A stretch of 64,000 bases of DNA from Candidatus Zipacnadum vermilionense (GTDB lineage Bacteria > Armatimonadota > Zipacnadia > Zipacnadales > Zipacnadaceae), in assembly GCA_029821755.1 (NCBI GenBank), contig JALGSV010000008.1:1-64000 (forward strand), given 5' to 3'. The translations under genes were made by a program, and so were the position numbers. Under the pieces are notes generated by a model, which searched no databases, had not been told where the DNA came from, and saw only the letters and a list, made by a program, of their open reading frames with translations. Within the stretch, counting starts at the first letter, position 1. The number at the start of each line of letters is the position of its first letter. Below, in pieces: positions 34,813-43,516 of this stretch.

Positions 34813-35652
34813 CTACCCTCGGTAGAAGTGCAGCACCCACCGCGTCAACTCCTCCGGCCACAGCAGCATGAGGATCGCCGCGGCCGCCAGCATGGGGCCG
34901 AAGGGAATGTACTGGTCGCGTCGCCGCAGGCGCAAAGCGATCAGCGCTACCGAGATGATCGCCCCACTGACCATCGCCAGCAGGAAGAAGGCCAGGAAGG
35001 GATACCCCGGACCGAGCATGGCTCCCACTCCGGCCGCCAGTTTCACGTCACCCATCCCCAGGGAGGGTCGTCCCATGATCCGTTCGAAAACCCAGCCGAT
35101 CACCAGGAAGATCCCCCCGCCCAGCAAGGCCCCGACCACGGAAACCGGTAGGTAGACGACGTGGTCCGCACCGCCCAAGCTCTGGGTGTAGGCGATGGCC
35201 GCCTCCCGGCCGAAGGTGCTCAGGCGGTAGATATCGATGGTCAAACCCAGGACCACCAGCAGCAGCGGGACCTGGTCCGGGATGATCATGTGGTCAATAT
35301 CTACGAAGATAGCCACCACCAGCGCACAGGAGGCGATGAAGATGGCCAGGGCGTAGGGCGTGGGGCCGTAGAAAAACACCGCGGCCAGGGCCAGGGCACC
35401 GGTAGCCGCTTCCACCAGGGCGTACCGGAAGCTGAAGCGTCGCCCGCAGTGGCGGCACCGCCCGCGCAGCCACAGGTAGCTCAGAACGGGGACCAGGTCG
35501 ACGACGCCCAGACGTTCACCGCAGGAGAAGCAGTGCGAGGGGGGGGAAACCAGCGACTGCCGCTGCGGCAAGCGGTAGATGACCACATTGAGGAAGGACC
35601 CGATGGTAGCGCCCAGGGCGCCCACCAGGACCCACATCCACCACTCGGCCAA
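34813..35652 (-). CDS. pilD: Prepilin peptidase / N-methyltransferase
   Basis: A 279-residue polytopic membrane aspartic protease that cleaves prepilin leaders and N-methylates the new N-terminus. The N-terminal part has GATIGSFLNVVIYRLP and a zinc-binding four-Cys set (C41, C44, C66, C69 in HCFSC and CRHC), as in bifunctional PilD enzymes. The catalytic aspartates are in FVDIDHMIIPDQV (D118/D120) and GMGDVKL (D202). About seven membrane helices. The apparent start is TTG at 35652 with GGGGGG nearby; an ATG at 35637 is an alternative. It heads the prepilin gene run and is separated from pilC by an intrinsic terminator. Confidence 0.95.
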   Translation of the reverse strand: MAEWWMWVLVGALGATIGSFLNVVIYRLPQRQSLVSPPSHCFSCGERLGVVDLVPVLSYLWLRGRCRHCGRRFSFRYALVEAATGALALAAVFFYGPTPYALAIFIASCALVVAIFVDIDHMIIPDQVPLLLVVLGLTIDIYRLSTFGREAAIAYTQSLGGADHVVYLPVSVVGALLGGGIFLVIGWVFERIMGRPSLGMGDVKLAAGVGAMLGPGYPFLAFFLLAMVSGAIISVALIALRLRRRDQYIPFGPMLAAAAILMLLWPEELTRWVLHFYRG

Positions 35653-35673
35653 ACTGCTTCCCCCCTTTTCGCC

Positions 35674-35797
35674 GGGGAATTGATGAGGGATGAATGATGA
35701 TTGATGAAGGGGGGATCACCGTCCGGCCGCTATCGGGCAGGACTTGCCCTCCGGCTCCTCAGTTCATCAGTCATCAATCATCAATCATCGATTCCCC
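35674..35797. repeat. Inverted repeat built of TGATGAT-like units
   Basis: Left arm 35674-35708 begins GGGGAATTGATGAGG. The right arm 35763-35797 reads ATTCCCC at its end and is an imperfect reverse complement made of TGATGAT/TCATCAA units. The arms flank 54 bp of unrelated sequence. It lies between pilD and the pilC terminator. Confidence 0.6.
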
Positions 35798-35831
35798 AAA
35801 AACGGTGGACAGGCCTTGCGACCTGTCCACC
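35798..35831 (-). terminator. Intrinsic terminator of the pilB-pilT-pilC unit
   Basis: On the minus strand a perfect 10-bp stem (GGTGGACAGG / CCTGTCCACC) with an eight-base loop is followed immediately by GTTTTT. It lies 30 bases after the pilC stop. Confidence 0.85.
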
Positions 35832-35860
35832 TATCTTCCCGACGACCTTCGGTCATACCT

Positions 35861-37099
35861 CTAGCCGCTCAGGTTGGAGATAACCGCCATCAGCGGCATC
35901 CACAGGGCCAACAGGATGAACAGAACAATCCCGCCCAAGCCCACGATCATCACGGGCTCGATGGCGGAGGTCAGCCCCTCCAGGGCGGCGTCTACCTCAC
36001 TCTCGTAGAATTCGGCGACCTTTTGCAGCATCGAGTCGAGCTGCCCGGTTTCCTCGCCGATGCTGATCATCTGCACCACCATGGGCGGGAACTGCCGCGA
36101 GGCGGCCAGCGGGTCGGCGATGGTGTCACCCTCGCGGATCGAGGCGCGCGCCGCTAGGATCGCGTCCTGGATGAGCACATTGTCGACGGTCCCCGCAGTG
36201 GTCTCCATCGCTTGCAGGATGGGGACGCCGCTGGACAGCAGCGTGGACAGCGTACGCGAGAAACGGGCCATGGCAATCTTGTGGCTCAGACTGCCCATGA
36301 CCGGCACTTTCAACCTGATCATATCCAGGTAGCGTCCGCCGGTCTTGGTCGCGCTGATGCGGTTAAAGCCGATCCAGACGCCGACCACGATCAGGATGCA
36401 GGCCCACCAGTACTTGATGGTGAAGCTTGAGAAGTCCATCAGCACCTTGGTCATGAGGGGGAACTCGTCTTCCTTCATGCCCAGTTCCGCGAACAACTTG
36501 ATGAACTTGGGAAGGATGAAGACCGACAGGAACAGGACGATGCCTACGGCCATGATGACCACGATGACGGGGTAGGTCATGGCCGCCTTGACCTTCCGCC
36601 GCAGTTCCATGTCGGCCTCGAGGAAGCCGGCGAGGCGGTCCAGGGTGTCGTCGAGCACGCCGCCGACCTCGCCCGCCCGGACCAGACCGACGGCCAGGTT
36701 GGAGAAGACGCGAGGGTGCTTGCCCATCGCACGCGAGAGGCTGGCACCCGACTCGATCTCGCTCTCGATGTCGCGAATGATGGTCCTGAGGCGGAAGGAG
36801 CTGGTCTGCTGCTCCAGAACGTCAAGGCAGCGGACCAGGGAGACCCCGGCGTTGATCATGGTGGCGAACTGGCGGCAGAAGATGGAGAGGTCGCGCAGCT
36901 TGACCTTACCCTGGAAGAGCTGGAAGCCGCCAGTGCCCTTGGCCTTGGCCCGGGAGACGGCTTTCTTCTCCTCAATCTTGCTGACCGACAGTCCCTTCTC
37001 ACGCAGCACTGTGGCCAGCGCTTCCTTGCTGGCCCCTTCCTGACTGCCTGAGATTCGCTTGCCGGTACGGTCCCGCGCTACATAGGCATAGGTAGGCAT
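35861..37099 (-). CDS. pilC: Type IV pilus inner-membrane platform protein
   Basis: A 412-residue GspF/PilC family protein that transmits motion from the PilB and PilT motors to the growing or retracting pilus. The N-terminus MPTYAYVARDRTGKRISGS is typical. Two T2SSF four-helix domains follow: FCRQFATMINAGVSLVRCLD with RAGEVGGVLDDTLDRLA, and RTLSTLLSSGVPILQAMETT with SIGEETGQLDSMLQKVA. Three membrane helices separate and follow them. ATG at 37099 has a strong ribosome-binding site (GGGGAGGAGAAG); the open frame upstream to 37204 is unlikely to be translated. It is followed by an intrinsic terminator, so it closes the pilB-pilT-pilC unit. Confidence 0.96.
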   Translation of the reverse strand: MPTYAYVARDRTGKRISGSQEGASKEALATVLREKGLSVSKIEEKKAVSRAKAKGTGGFQLFQGKVKLRDLSIFCRQFATMINAGVSLVRCLDVLEQQTSSFRLRTIIRDIESEIESGASLSRAMGKHPRVFSNLAVGLVRAGEVGGVLDDTLDRLAGFLEADMELRRKVKAAMTYPVIVVIMAVGIVLFLSVFILPKFIKLFAELGMKEDEFPLMTKVLMDFSSFTIKYWWACILIVVGVWIGFNRISATKTGGRYLDMIRLKVPVMGSLSHKIAMARFSRTLSTLLSSGVPILQAMETTAGTVDNVLIQDAILAARASIREGDTIADPLAASRQFPPMVVQMISIGEETGQLDSMLQKVAEFYESEVDAALEGLTSAIEPVMIVGLGGIVLFILLALWMPLMAVISNLSG

Positions 37100-37307
37100 A
37101 CGCTTCTCCTCCCCGTCGACGACACGGATAATCGCAAAGCCTCTAGACGCCTCAACGCTGACAGGGCACGCGGAGGTTCCCGAGGAAACCAGAGATCCGA
37201 GCACCAGTATACCCAGATTGGCGCCTCTCCACCCCCGGGCAGAAGGGGGCGGCCTGCTCTCTCTGCTCCACTCTCTCCCGTGAGGGAGATGGGGATAGGA
37301 GGTGAGG

Positions 37308-38450
37308 TTACTCCCCCGCGATGAGCTTCTCCAGCTCGTCCGGATTGTGGCTGCGGCGCTGAGCCATCTCGTAAGTGATGAGGCCCTGCTTGTACAAGTC
37401 CCGCAGCGCCTGGTCCATCGACTGCATCCCCACCTGGGCGCCGGTCTGAATCATCGAGTGCATCTGGTGCGCCTTGTTCTCGCGGATGAGGTTGCGGATG
37501 GCGGAGTTTGCCACCATGACCTCGATAGCCGCCACCCGGCCGGGCTGGCCGGCGCGGGGCAGAAGCTGCTGCGACATGATCGCCAGCAGGTTGTTGGAGA
37601 CCTGCACCCGGATCTGCTCCTGCTGCGCCGGGGAGAAGACGTCAATCATGCGATCCACGGACTCGGCCGCGTTGTTGGTGTGCAGGGTGGCCATGACCAG
37701 GTGGCCGGTCTCGGCGCAAGTGATGGCCAGGGCGATGGTCTCCAGGTCACGCATCTCACCGACGAGGATAACGTCGGGGTCTTCCCGCAGGGCCGAGCGC
37801 AGCGCGGCGCCAAAGGAGTGCGTATCGTCGCCCAGCTCGCGCTGGTTGATGACTGACTTCTTGTGGGTGTGCAGGTACTCGATGGGGTCTTCGATGGTGA
37901 GGATGTGCTCCGACCGCTCCAGGTTGATCTGGTTGACGATGGCGGCCAGGGTCGTGGACTTGCCGCTGCCGGTCGGGCCGGTGACCAGCAGCAGCCCGCG
38001 CGGCCGCCGGGCCAGCTCCTCGGTAATCGGGGGCAGGCCCAGTTGCTGGATGGTCGGGATCTTGGTGGGGATAAGCCGCAGAGCCGCGGCGACCGTCCCC
38101 CGGTCGCGGTAGACGTTCACCCGGAAGCGGGCGATCTTGCGCATGGCGTACGAGCAGTCCAGCTCCAGGTTGGTCTCGAAGCGCTGGATCTGATCATCCG
38201 TGAGGATGTCGTACATCATGCGCTGGGCGATGGGATGGGTGAAGACTTCGTAGCGGGTCTTCTTCAGTTCACCGTCAATCCTCATGATTGGCGGCAGCCC
38301 CACCGCGATGTGCAGGTCAGAGGCGTTCTGGTCGACGACGATCTCCAGCAGTTCGTCAATATGGACGTGCTCGATCGGCTTGAGTTGTTGCTTGGGCGGC
38401 CCCGCCGGCCGAGGCTGCATCTGGGTCACCTGCTGACCGTCTGTCGCCAT
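37308..38450 (-). CDS. pilT: Pilus retraction ATPase
   Basis: A 380-residue secretion-superfamily hexameric ATPase. N-terminal PAS-like region (ASDLHIAVGLPPIMRIDGEL), Walker A GPTGSGKST (158-166), Asp box TIEDPIEY (185-192), Walker B DPDVILVGEMRD (224-235) and His box TGHLVMATLHTN (248-259). The PilT-specific AIRNLIRE motif (317-324) is needed for retraction in studied homologues. This motif separates it from PilB and GspE and implies that the pilus retracts, giving twitching motility or DNA uptake. The N-terminal 25 residues are a Gln/Pro-rich extension. It lies between pilB and pilC with a repeat hairpin upstream. Confidence 0.97.
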   Translation of the reverse strand: MATDGQQVTQMQPRPAGPPKQQLKPIEHVHIDELLEIVVDQNASDLHIAVGLPPIMRIDGELKKTRYEVFTHPIAQRMMYDILTDDQIQRFETNLELDCSYAMRKIARFRVNVYRDRGTVAAALRLIPTKIPTIQQLGLPPITEELARRPRGLLLVTGPTGSGKSTTLAAIVNQINLERSEHILTIEDPIEYLHTHKKSVINQRELGDDTHSFGAALRSALREDPDVILVGEMRDLETIALAITCAETGHLVMATLHTNNAAESVDRMIDVFSPAQQEQIRVQVSNNLLAIMSQQLLPRAGQPGRVAAIEVMVANSAIRNLIRENKAHQMHSMIQTGAQVGMQSMDQALRDLYKQGLITYEMAQRRSHNPDELEKLIAGE

Positions 38451-38488
38451 GATGGTACTTCCTTGTGGTCGGTTAATCGTGGACAGTA

Positions 38489-38544
38489 GACAGTGTCAGT
38501 GTCAGTAGGGACACCCGCTGTCCTCACTGACACTGACGACTGTC
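38489..38544. repeat. Inverted repeat of GTCAGT units between pilB and pilT
   Basis: Left arm 38489-38513 (GACAGTGTCAGTGTCAGT then AGGGACA) pairs with 38519-38544 (TGTCC then TCACTGACACTGAC and GACTGTC) around a five-base loop, with two small interruptions. The arms contain short GTCAGT tandem copies. There is no T-run, so termination is doubtful; it could stabilise or process the pilB-pilT mRNA. Confidence 0.65.
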
Positions 38545-38557
38545 ACGCTTCCTACTC

Positions 38558-40360
38558 CTACCAAGCTCCTGCCGTGAACACAACTCGCTGTAGGTCGTCC
38601 ACCGTCGTGATGCCTTGCAGCACCTTCCCAAACCCGTCTTCACTCAACGTGGTCATGCCGGCGGCGAGGGCGGCCTCGCGGATTTGTCCGGCGGAGGCGC
38701 GCTTGATGATCAGCTCGGCGATCTCCGCGTTCATCAGCAGCAACTCGTAGATGCCGATGCGACCGCGGTAGCCGGTGCCGCGGCAGTGCTCACAGCCGCG
38801 CCCGTGGTGGAACTTGACCTCGCGGTTCTCCGGCGCATCCGGGTCAAAGCCGAAACCGAGCAGGACGTCGCGGCGCGGCTGGTACTCCTCCCGGCACTGC
38901 GAACAGATGCGGCGCGCCAGGCGCTGCGAGAGCGAGCAGATAATGGCCGAGGAGATGAGAAACGGCTCCACGCCCATGTCGGTCAGCCGCGTAACGGTGG
39001 AAGGCGCGTCGTTGGTGTGCAGGGTGCTGAACACCAAGTGGCCGGTCAGAGCGGCCTGAATGGCGATTTCCGAGGTCTCCAGGTCGCGGATCTCACCCAC
39101 CAGAATTACGTCCGGGTCCTGCCGCAGGAAGTACTTCAGCGCCACGGCGAAGGTCAGGCCGGCCTTGCGGTTCACGTGGACCTGGGAGATGCCGTCAAGC
39201 TGATATTCCACGGGGTCCTCGATGGTGATGATGTTGCTCTCCACCGAGAGGATGTGGTTCAGGATGTTGTACTGGGTGGTGGTCTTGCCGCTCCCGGTGG
39301 GACCGGTGGAGAGGATCATGCCGTTGGGCTGCAGGATCAACTTCTCGATCTCGGACATCATCTTCGCCTCGAAGCCCAGGCTGTCCAGGCCGAGCTGGAT
39401 GGAGGCCTTGTCCAGAATCCGCATGACCATCTTCTCGCCCATGGTGGTGGGGATGACCGAGGCGCGCAGGTCGAAGTCCTTATCGGTATGGCGCACGTGA
39501 ATGCGGCCGTCCTGCGGAACCCGCCGCTCGGCGATGTTCATGTTGGACATGATCTTGAAGCGGGAGATGAGCGGGGCGTGCACATACTTGGGTAGCTGCA
39601 GCACGTCGTGCAGCACGCCGTCGATTCGATAGCGCACCCGCACGCGGTTCTGGTACGGCTCTACGTGGATGTCGCTGGCCCGCTCGTGGATGGAGCGCTG
39701 GATGATCAGCTTGGCGATCTTGATGATGGGGGCTTCGTCGGCGATGTCGGCGATGCGGTCGGTCTCCACTTGGCTTTCGTCGATAGCCGCGTCCTCGCCC
39801 ACCCCGAGCATGCCGCTTTCCCGGACTGATTCAGCCAGGGCCTGCATGTCCATGCCTCCGCCAACGCCTCCCGCCGGCACGGCCGCGGCACGCGCCCCCG
39901 CCGCCGGCCGAGCGGCGCCCTTTTCGTACACCTTGCTGATGGTGTACGCGATGGCGTCGGGGTCAGACAGAGTGGGGATGACGGGCACCTGCAGCTGCAT
40001 GCGCAGCGAGTCGAGGGCAATGACATCCCCCGGCTCGGCCATGGCCACCTTGATGCCGCCGCTGGCGTCGCGGCCCACCGGAACGGCCCGGTAGCGCTCC
40101 GCCTCTTCCTTAGGCAACAGGGTCGCCACCGCCCCGTCAATGGTATCGGGGCTGACCTCCAGGTAGGGAATGTCCATCTGGACAGCCAGGGCCTCGTAGA
40201 GAGCTTGCTTCTCGACGAACCCCAGGTCCACGAATACCTCGCCAATGAGCTGGGTGGTCTGACGTTGCGTTTCCAACGCCTGGTTCAGCTGGTCAGGCGT
40301 CAGCAGGCCACGCTCGATCAGCATCTGGCCGATCTGCTTCTGACCCCCGGGTCTGCGCAT
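38558..40360 (-). CDS. pilB: Pilus extension ATPase
   Basis: A 600-residue PilB/GspE-type hexameric ATPase that powers pilin polymerisation. N-terminal T2SSE_N (MshEN-like) region (about 8-145), Ala/Gly-rich linker (150-170), and the ASDIHVEPYQNRVRVRYRIDG entry to the catalytic part. Walker A GPTGSGKTT (353-361), Asp box TIEDPVEY, Walker B DPDVILVGEIRD, His box TGHLVFSTLHTND, and the four-Cys zinc motif (C486, C489, C523, C526; CSQC and CEHC) follow. MshEN domains bind c-di-GMP in some family members; whether this one does is unknown. It is the first gene of the B-T-C unit, with promoter at 40439-40468. Confidence 0.97.
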   Translation of the reverse strand: MRRPGGQKQIGQMLIERGLLTPDQLNQALETQRQTTQLIGEVFVDLGFVEKQALYEALAVQMDIPYLEVSPDTIDGAVATLLPKEEAERYRAVPVGRDASGGIKVAMAEPGDVIALDSLRMQLQVPVIPTLSDPDAIAYTISKVYEKGAARPAAGARAAAVPAGGVGGGMDMQALAESVRESGMLGVGEDAAIDESQVETDRIADIADEAPIIKIAKLIIQRSIHERASDIHVEPYQNRVRVRYRIDGVLHDVLQLPKYVHAPLISRFKIMSNMNIAERRVPQDGRIHVRHTDKDFDLRASVIPTTMGEKMVMRILDKASIQLGLDSLGFEAKMMSEIEKLILQPNGMILSTGPTGSGKTTTQYNILNHILSVESNIITIEDPVEYQLDGISQVHVNRKAGLTFAVALKYFLRQDPDVILVGEIRDLETSEIAIQAALTGHLVFSTLHTNDAPSTVTRLTDMGVEPFLISSAIICSLSQRLARRICSQCREEYQPRRDVLLGFGFDPDAPENREVKFHHGRGCEHCRGTGYRGRIGIYELLLMNAEIAELIIKRASAGQIREAALAAGMTTLSEDGFGKVLQGITTVDDLQRVVFTAGAW

Positions 40361-40374
40361 ATTGGGAACACCTC

Positions 40375-40426
40375 GATAGGAGTTGGCGACCGGAGGAAGG
40401 TTCCCGCCTCAGCGGCGGCACCTATC
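40375..40426 (-). promoter_or_regulatory. Structured 5' leader of pilB
   Basis: Between promoter and start codon the minus-strand transcript can form an outer helix GATAGG/CCTATC (40421-40426 with 40375-40380) enclosing a CCGCC/GGCGG hairpin (40404-40418). The outer helix ends directly at the GAGG ribosome-binding site of pilB, so folding could control translation. It matches no riboswitch consensus that I know, including c-di-GMP-I. Confidence 0.35.
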
Positions 40427-40438
40427 TCCCCTATGGTG

Positions 40439-40468
40439 ATTATATGAAACGAGCCTCTTAGTTGTCAA
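40439..40468 (-). promoter_or_regulatory. Near-consensus sigma-70 promoter of pilB
   Basis: On the minus strand TTGACA (40463-40468) and TATAAT (40439-40444) are spaced by 18 bases: both hexamers are perfect. It is located just after the stop of the TPR/TolB-like gene and gives a leader of about 70 nt before the pilB ATG. Confidence 0.85.
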
Positions 40469-40497
40469 CGGCGAAGGGAACGAACTGCGCCACGAAT

Positions 40498-41739
40498 CTA
40501 CTGCCCGGTCGGCGCGGGACCCCTCGAGTTGAGCAGAATCTCCGCCACCGCCTGGGGTAAGGTCGGCGACACCGCGGCCGATAAAATCTCCAGATTGGCC
40601 TGCCCCACCGCCTTGACGAGCCCGTCTCCCGCGGAGCGTAGGTACAGCCGCGGCGATCCCGTCCGGTCAGAGGACAGCAGCAAATCGCCGCCGGGCGACA
40701 CCCCCCACAGGCGCTGGTTATCCGGACTGGGCGCCACTGTCTCCAGACCCTCGCCGTTGGGACGCACCTGGCAGATCTGTTGGTTACCCTCGAGGCGCCA
40801 GGTGAAATAGAGGTACTGCCCGTCTGGGGACCACACCGGGTGCTGCTCGGGGATGGTATTGGCCAGCACCTTGCGGGCGACGCGCGTGGCCGCGTCCCAG
40901 ACATATATTTTACCCACACCGCCGTTGTCGGAAACAAAGGCAACCGCGTCGCCCTGCGGCGACCAGACTGGGGAGAGATCGCGGCTGGAGGTCTGCTCGA
41001 GCGCGCGGGTTACGCCGGTCGCCGCGTCCAGTTCATACAGGCTGGGCTTCCCAGGCCGCTCGGAAACGAAGACGATGGCATTGCTTTTCGGCGACCAGGT
41101 CGGGGAATAGTCCGGTGCGAGGTCGTCGGTCAACTGACGCAGGCCAGTGCCGTCGGCCTTGATGGCCCACAGATCCTGGTTGCCGCTGCGCTCGGAGACG
41201 AAGACGATCTGGTGGGCATCGCCGGAGAAGGCCGCCTGGCTGTCCAGGCCCGGCTCGGTGGAGAGTCGCCGCCTGACTACGCCTCCGGCGTCAGCCAGGT
41301 ACAGATCGGCGTTCCCCTCGCGCACCATACTCAGCACGATCAGGAAGGTATCCGGTTCGCGCCCGACTACGTCGAGGTCCGGCCGGCGCAGGCGGATGCG
41401 CTCAATGGCCTGGGCGGCCTCCACCCCGTTGTCGGTCTCCGGCGCCAGACGGATGACCCAGCGAAAGGCCTCGATAGCGGCCTGGTCGTTGCCCAGGCTC
41501 ACACACGACCACGCCGCTCCCCACCAGGCGTCGGCATAGTTGGGGTCAATCTTGATCGCCGCACGAAACTGATCCAGCGCCGTGGAGTACTTCCGATCCC
41601 TCTTCAACGCCAGGCCGGTCTGGTAATAGCCCTCGGCCCGCGAGTCCCGCTGCGCCCAGACAGCAGCCACTGGCAGCAGCATGGCCGCAGCCAAGGCCAG
41701 GTGCAGAAGACGTGGCATTGAGGAAGGTGTGCTTTTCAT
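40498..41739 (-). CDS. Exported TPR and TolB-like beta-propeller protein
   Basis: A 413-residue protein with a signal peptide (1-29, ending VWAQ) and two or three TPR repeats (about 36-112; YYQTGLALKRDRKYSTALDQ). A PD40/WD40-like propeller follows with repeated blades ending in patterns such as SPTWSPKSNAIVFVSE, SPVWSPQGDAVAFVSD and HPVWSPDGQYLYFTW. TolB of the Tol-Pal system uses the same PD40 blades but has a different N-terminal domain, so this is a TolB-like scaffold rather than TolB itself. No tol or pal genes are next to it. It lies just upstream of the pilB promoter and may be an unrelated transcription unit. Confidence 0.85.
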   Translation of the reverse strand: MKSTPSSMPRLLHLALAAAMLLPVAAVWAQRDSRAEGYYQTGLALKRDRKYSTALDQFRAAIKIDPNYADAWWGAAWSCVSLGNDQAAIEAFRWVIRLAPETDNGVEAAQAIERIRLRRPDLDVVGREPDTFLIVLSMVREGNADLYLADAGGVVRRRLSTEPGLDSQAAFSGDAHQIVFVSERSGNQDLWAIKADGTGLRQLTDDLAPDYSPTWSPKSNAIVFVSERPGKPSLYELDAATGVTRALEQTSSRDLSPVWSPQGDAVAFVSDNGGVGKIYVWDAATRVARKVLANTIPEQHPVWSPDGQYLYFTWRLEGNQQICQVRPNGEGLETVAPSPDNQRLWGVSPGGDLLLSSDRTGSPRLYLRSAGDGLVKAVGQANLEILSAAVSPTLPQAVAEILLNSRGPAPTGQ

Positions 41740-41817
41740 GCTGCGATTATGCGGGCCCGTGAGCCTCTTCCCCCTCCCCTGCGAGGAGAGCGAGGAAGGG
41801 GAAGGGGTGGGGCGAAC

Positions 41818-42909
41818 CTACCACTCCAAACGCGCCGACCCCAGCTTCGACGTGATGCCGGGGCCGTCGTCGTCGTAGCTCAGGGGCAGCTCAATCGTTG
41901 CCCCGCCCTCGCGGCTGGACAGGTAGATGGCTTTGATGATCTCCACCGCGTGACGCGCTTCCCGGCCGGTAATGGCCGGCTCGCGATTCTCACGGATGGC
42001 CCGGCAGAGGTCCTCGACGTGGGCGACATGGCCCACCGAGTTGATGGCGAGCGGATCGGCGGAGGCGCCTTCCTCGGCCTCACCGACCTCCTCGGCCTCC
42101 TCGCCCTGGATGGCCCACTTGGTGATGGCGTTCCCGTCCATCACGATGGTCCCGTCGTCCCCGCTGATCTCCATGCGCATGTTCAGACCCGGATAGTTAG
42201 AGGTGGTACCCTCCAGCACGCCCAGGGCCCCGTTCTCCCATTCCACAATCGCCACCGCCGTGTCCTCCACAGGGATGTTCCGGGTCAGGTGCCGGGCATA
42301 GGCGCTCACGCGGGCGGCCTTGCCCATGATCCACTGGATCAGGTCAACTCCGTGCACGCCCTGGTTCATCAGGGCGCCGCCGCCGTCCAACTCCCAAGTG
42401 GCACGCCAGCCGGCTGAAGCATAGTAGCTGTGCGCCCGGTACCACTTCTGGTAGCAGTCGCCCAGCACTAACTTGCCCAGCTTACCGCCGCGCACGGCCT
42501 CGCGGACCTTGATGTGCTCGGGCACGGTGCGATTCTGGAAGACGCCGGCCAGCCAGACGTGATTCTCCTCCGCCGCCTGGATGGTCTCGTCGATCTTGCG
42601 CAGGGAAATGTCAACGGGCTTCTCGCACAGGATGTGCTTACCGGCCTCGGCGGCCTTGATGGCGTGGTCACCGTGCATACCGCTGGGGGTGCAGACGCTG
42701 ACAGCCTGCACGTCCTCGCGGATGAGGGCCTCGCCAATGCTGGTGGTCCAGGCGGCGCCGTACTTCTCGGCCAGCGCCTGGGCGCGTTCCTCGATGACAT
42801 CGCAGACACACACGAGCTTGGCGTCGGCCGCCGCCTCAATGGCCTGGGCATGGGTGGGGCCGATCACGCCCGCTCCGATGATGGCAAAACCAAGGGGTTC
42901 CTGAGACAT
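41818..42909 (-). CDS. Gfo/Idh/MocA family oxidoreductase
   Basis: A 363-residue NAD(P)-dependent dehydrogenase. N-terminal Rossmann fold with GAGVIGPTH, CEKPVD (the EKP motif with the catalytic Lys), and a C-terminal alpha/beta domain with WELDGGGALMNQGVHGVDLI (GG and D-x-H pattern typical of the family). Members oxidise or epimerise sugars, inositols or related polyols in the cytoplasm; the substrate cannot be deduced. ATG at 42909 is preferred because AGGAG lies eight bases upstream; a GTG three codons earlier is possible. An acidic stretch EEAEEVGEAEEG (about 275) is inserted in a surface loop. Confidence 0.92.
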   Translation of the reverse strand: MSQEPLGFAIIGAGVIGPTHAQAIEAAADAKLVCVCDVIEERAQALAEKYGAAWTTSIGEALIREDVQAVSVCTPSGMHGDHAIKAAEAGKHILCEKPVDISLRKIDETIQAAEENHVWLAGVFQNRTVPEHIKVREAVRGGKLGKLVLGDCYQKWYRAHSYYASAGWRATWELDGGGALMNQGVHGVDLIQWIMGKAARVSAYARHLTRNIPVEDTAVAIVEWENGALGVLEGTTSNYPGLNMRMEISGDDGTIVMDGNAITKWAIQGEEAEEVGEAEEGASADPLAINSVGHVAHVEDLCRAIRENREPAITGREARHAVEIIKAIYLSSREGGATIELPLSYDDDGPGITSKLGSARLEW

Positions 42910-42966
42910 GAACTTCACTCCTGACTTATGCTGGGGCCTAGCGGCGCTTAGACCGCTCTTCTATTT

Positions 42967-43098
42967 CTATGTCGGGCGGCGAAGCTCCTCCTTGACCGCC
43001 CAGGCGTGTATTACTCCTTCTTGGTCCGCCATCTCCGCCGACCCCGGCCCGCGGCGGATGTAGTCTATCGCCTCGTGCGCGCCCCTATCTCCCGGCAC
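42967..43098 (-). CDS. Doubtful 43-residue frame after rnhA
   Basis: A GTG-started frame (translating to a peptide containing HEAIDYIRRGPGSAEMADQE) overlaps the last 14 bases of rnhA and ends at 42967. Composition is compatible with coding, but there is no ribosome-binding site and no recognisable family. It could be the remnant of a longer gene. Confidence 0.2.
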   Translation of the reverse strand: MPGDRGAHEAIDYIRRGPGSAEMADQEGVIHAWAVKEELRRPT

Positions 43099-43516
43099 TA
43101 ATCCGCGCGCCTTTCTTAGCCAAGGCATCCGCCCGCTCGTTGTGCTCGCGGCCGGCGTGGCAAATGTCAAAGTGCTCGAGTTTGGCGCTGAGTTCCTTGG
43201 CTCGCGCATACAGCGGCTTGATGGCCTCCGTCCGCACCCGGTATTTGCCCTGGAGTTGGCGGCACATGAACTCGCTGTCGCTGATCGCGTGCAGGCGCTT
43301 GACACCGAGGTTGAGCGCCTCGGAGAGGCCCGCGATGAGGGCCTTGTACTCGGCCACGCCCACGGTGGTGATGCCCAGGGGCACCGCCTTCTCGGCGATA
43401 GTCCGGCCCTCCTCATCGAGCAGGACGTAGGCGGCCCCGGCCGGGCCGGGGTTGCCGCTGGAGGCGCCGTCGGTATAGAGGGTAGCGGCGTTGGCGGGTT
43501 GCTTCGTGGAGTTCAT
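43085..43516 (-). CDS. rnhA: Ribonuclease HI
   Basis: A 143-residue RNase H fold protein that cleaves the RNA strand of RNA-DNA hybrids. The four acidic metal ligands are visible: D16 in LYTDGASSGNPGPAGAAYV, E56 in GVAEYKAL, D80 in ISDSEF, and D130 in ERADALAKKG. It is the compact form without the basic handle of E. coli RNase HI (similar to RnhA/YpeP-type and archaeal type 1 enzymes). Start codon overlaps the stop of the upstream membrane-protein gene by four bases (ATGA), so the two are coupled. Confidence 0.93.
   Translation of the reverse strand: MNSTKQPANAATLYTDGASSGNPGPAGAAYVLLDEEGRTIAEKAVPLGITTVGVAEYKALIAGLSEALNLGVKRLHAISDSEFMCRQLQGKYRVRTEAIKPLYARAKELSAKLEHFDICHAGREHNERADALAKKGARISAGR

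Noticed and set aside
40361..40438. c-di-GMP riboswitch in front of pilB
   Set aside because: The pilB context is suggestive, but the leader lacks the conserved GEMM (c-di-GMP-I) core sequences.
41740..41817. TATAAT-like box (CATAAT) just before the TPR/TolB-like gene
   Set aside because: It is only about ten bases from the start codon and has no -35 partner, so it is unlikely to be the promoter.
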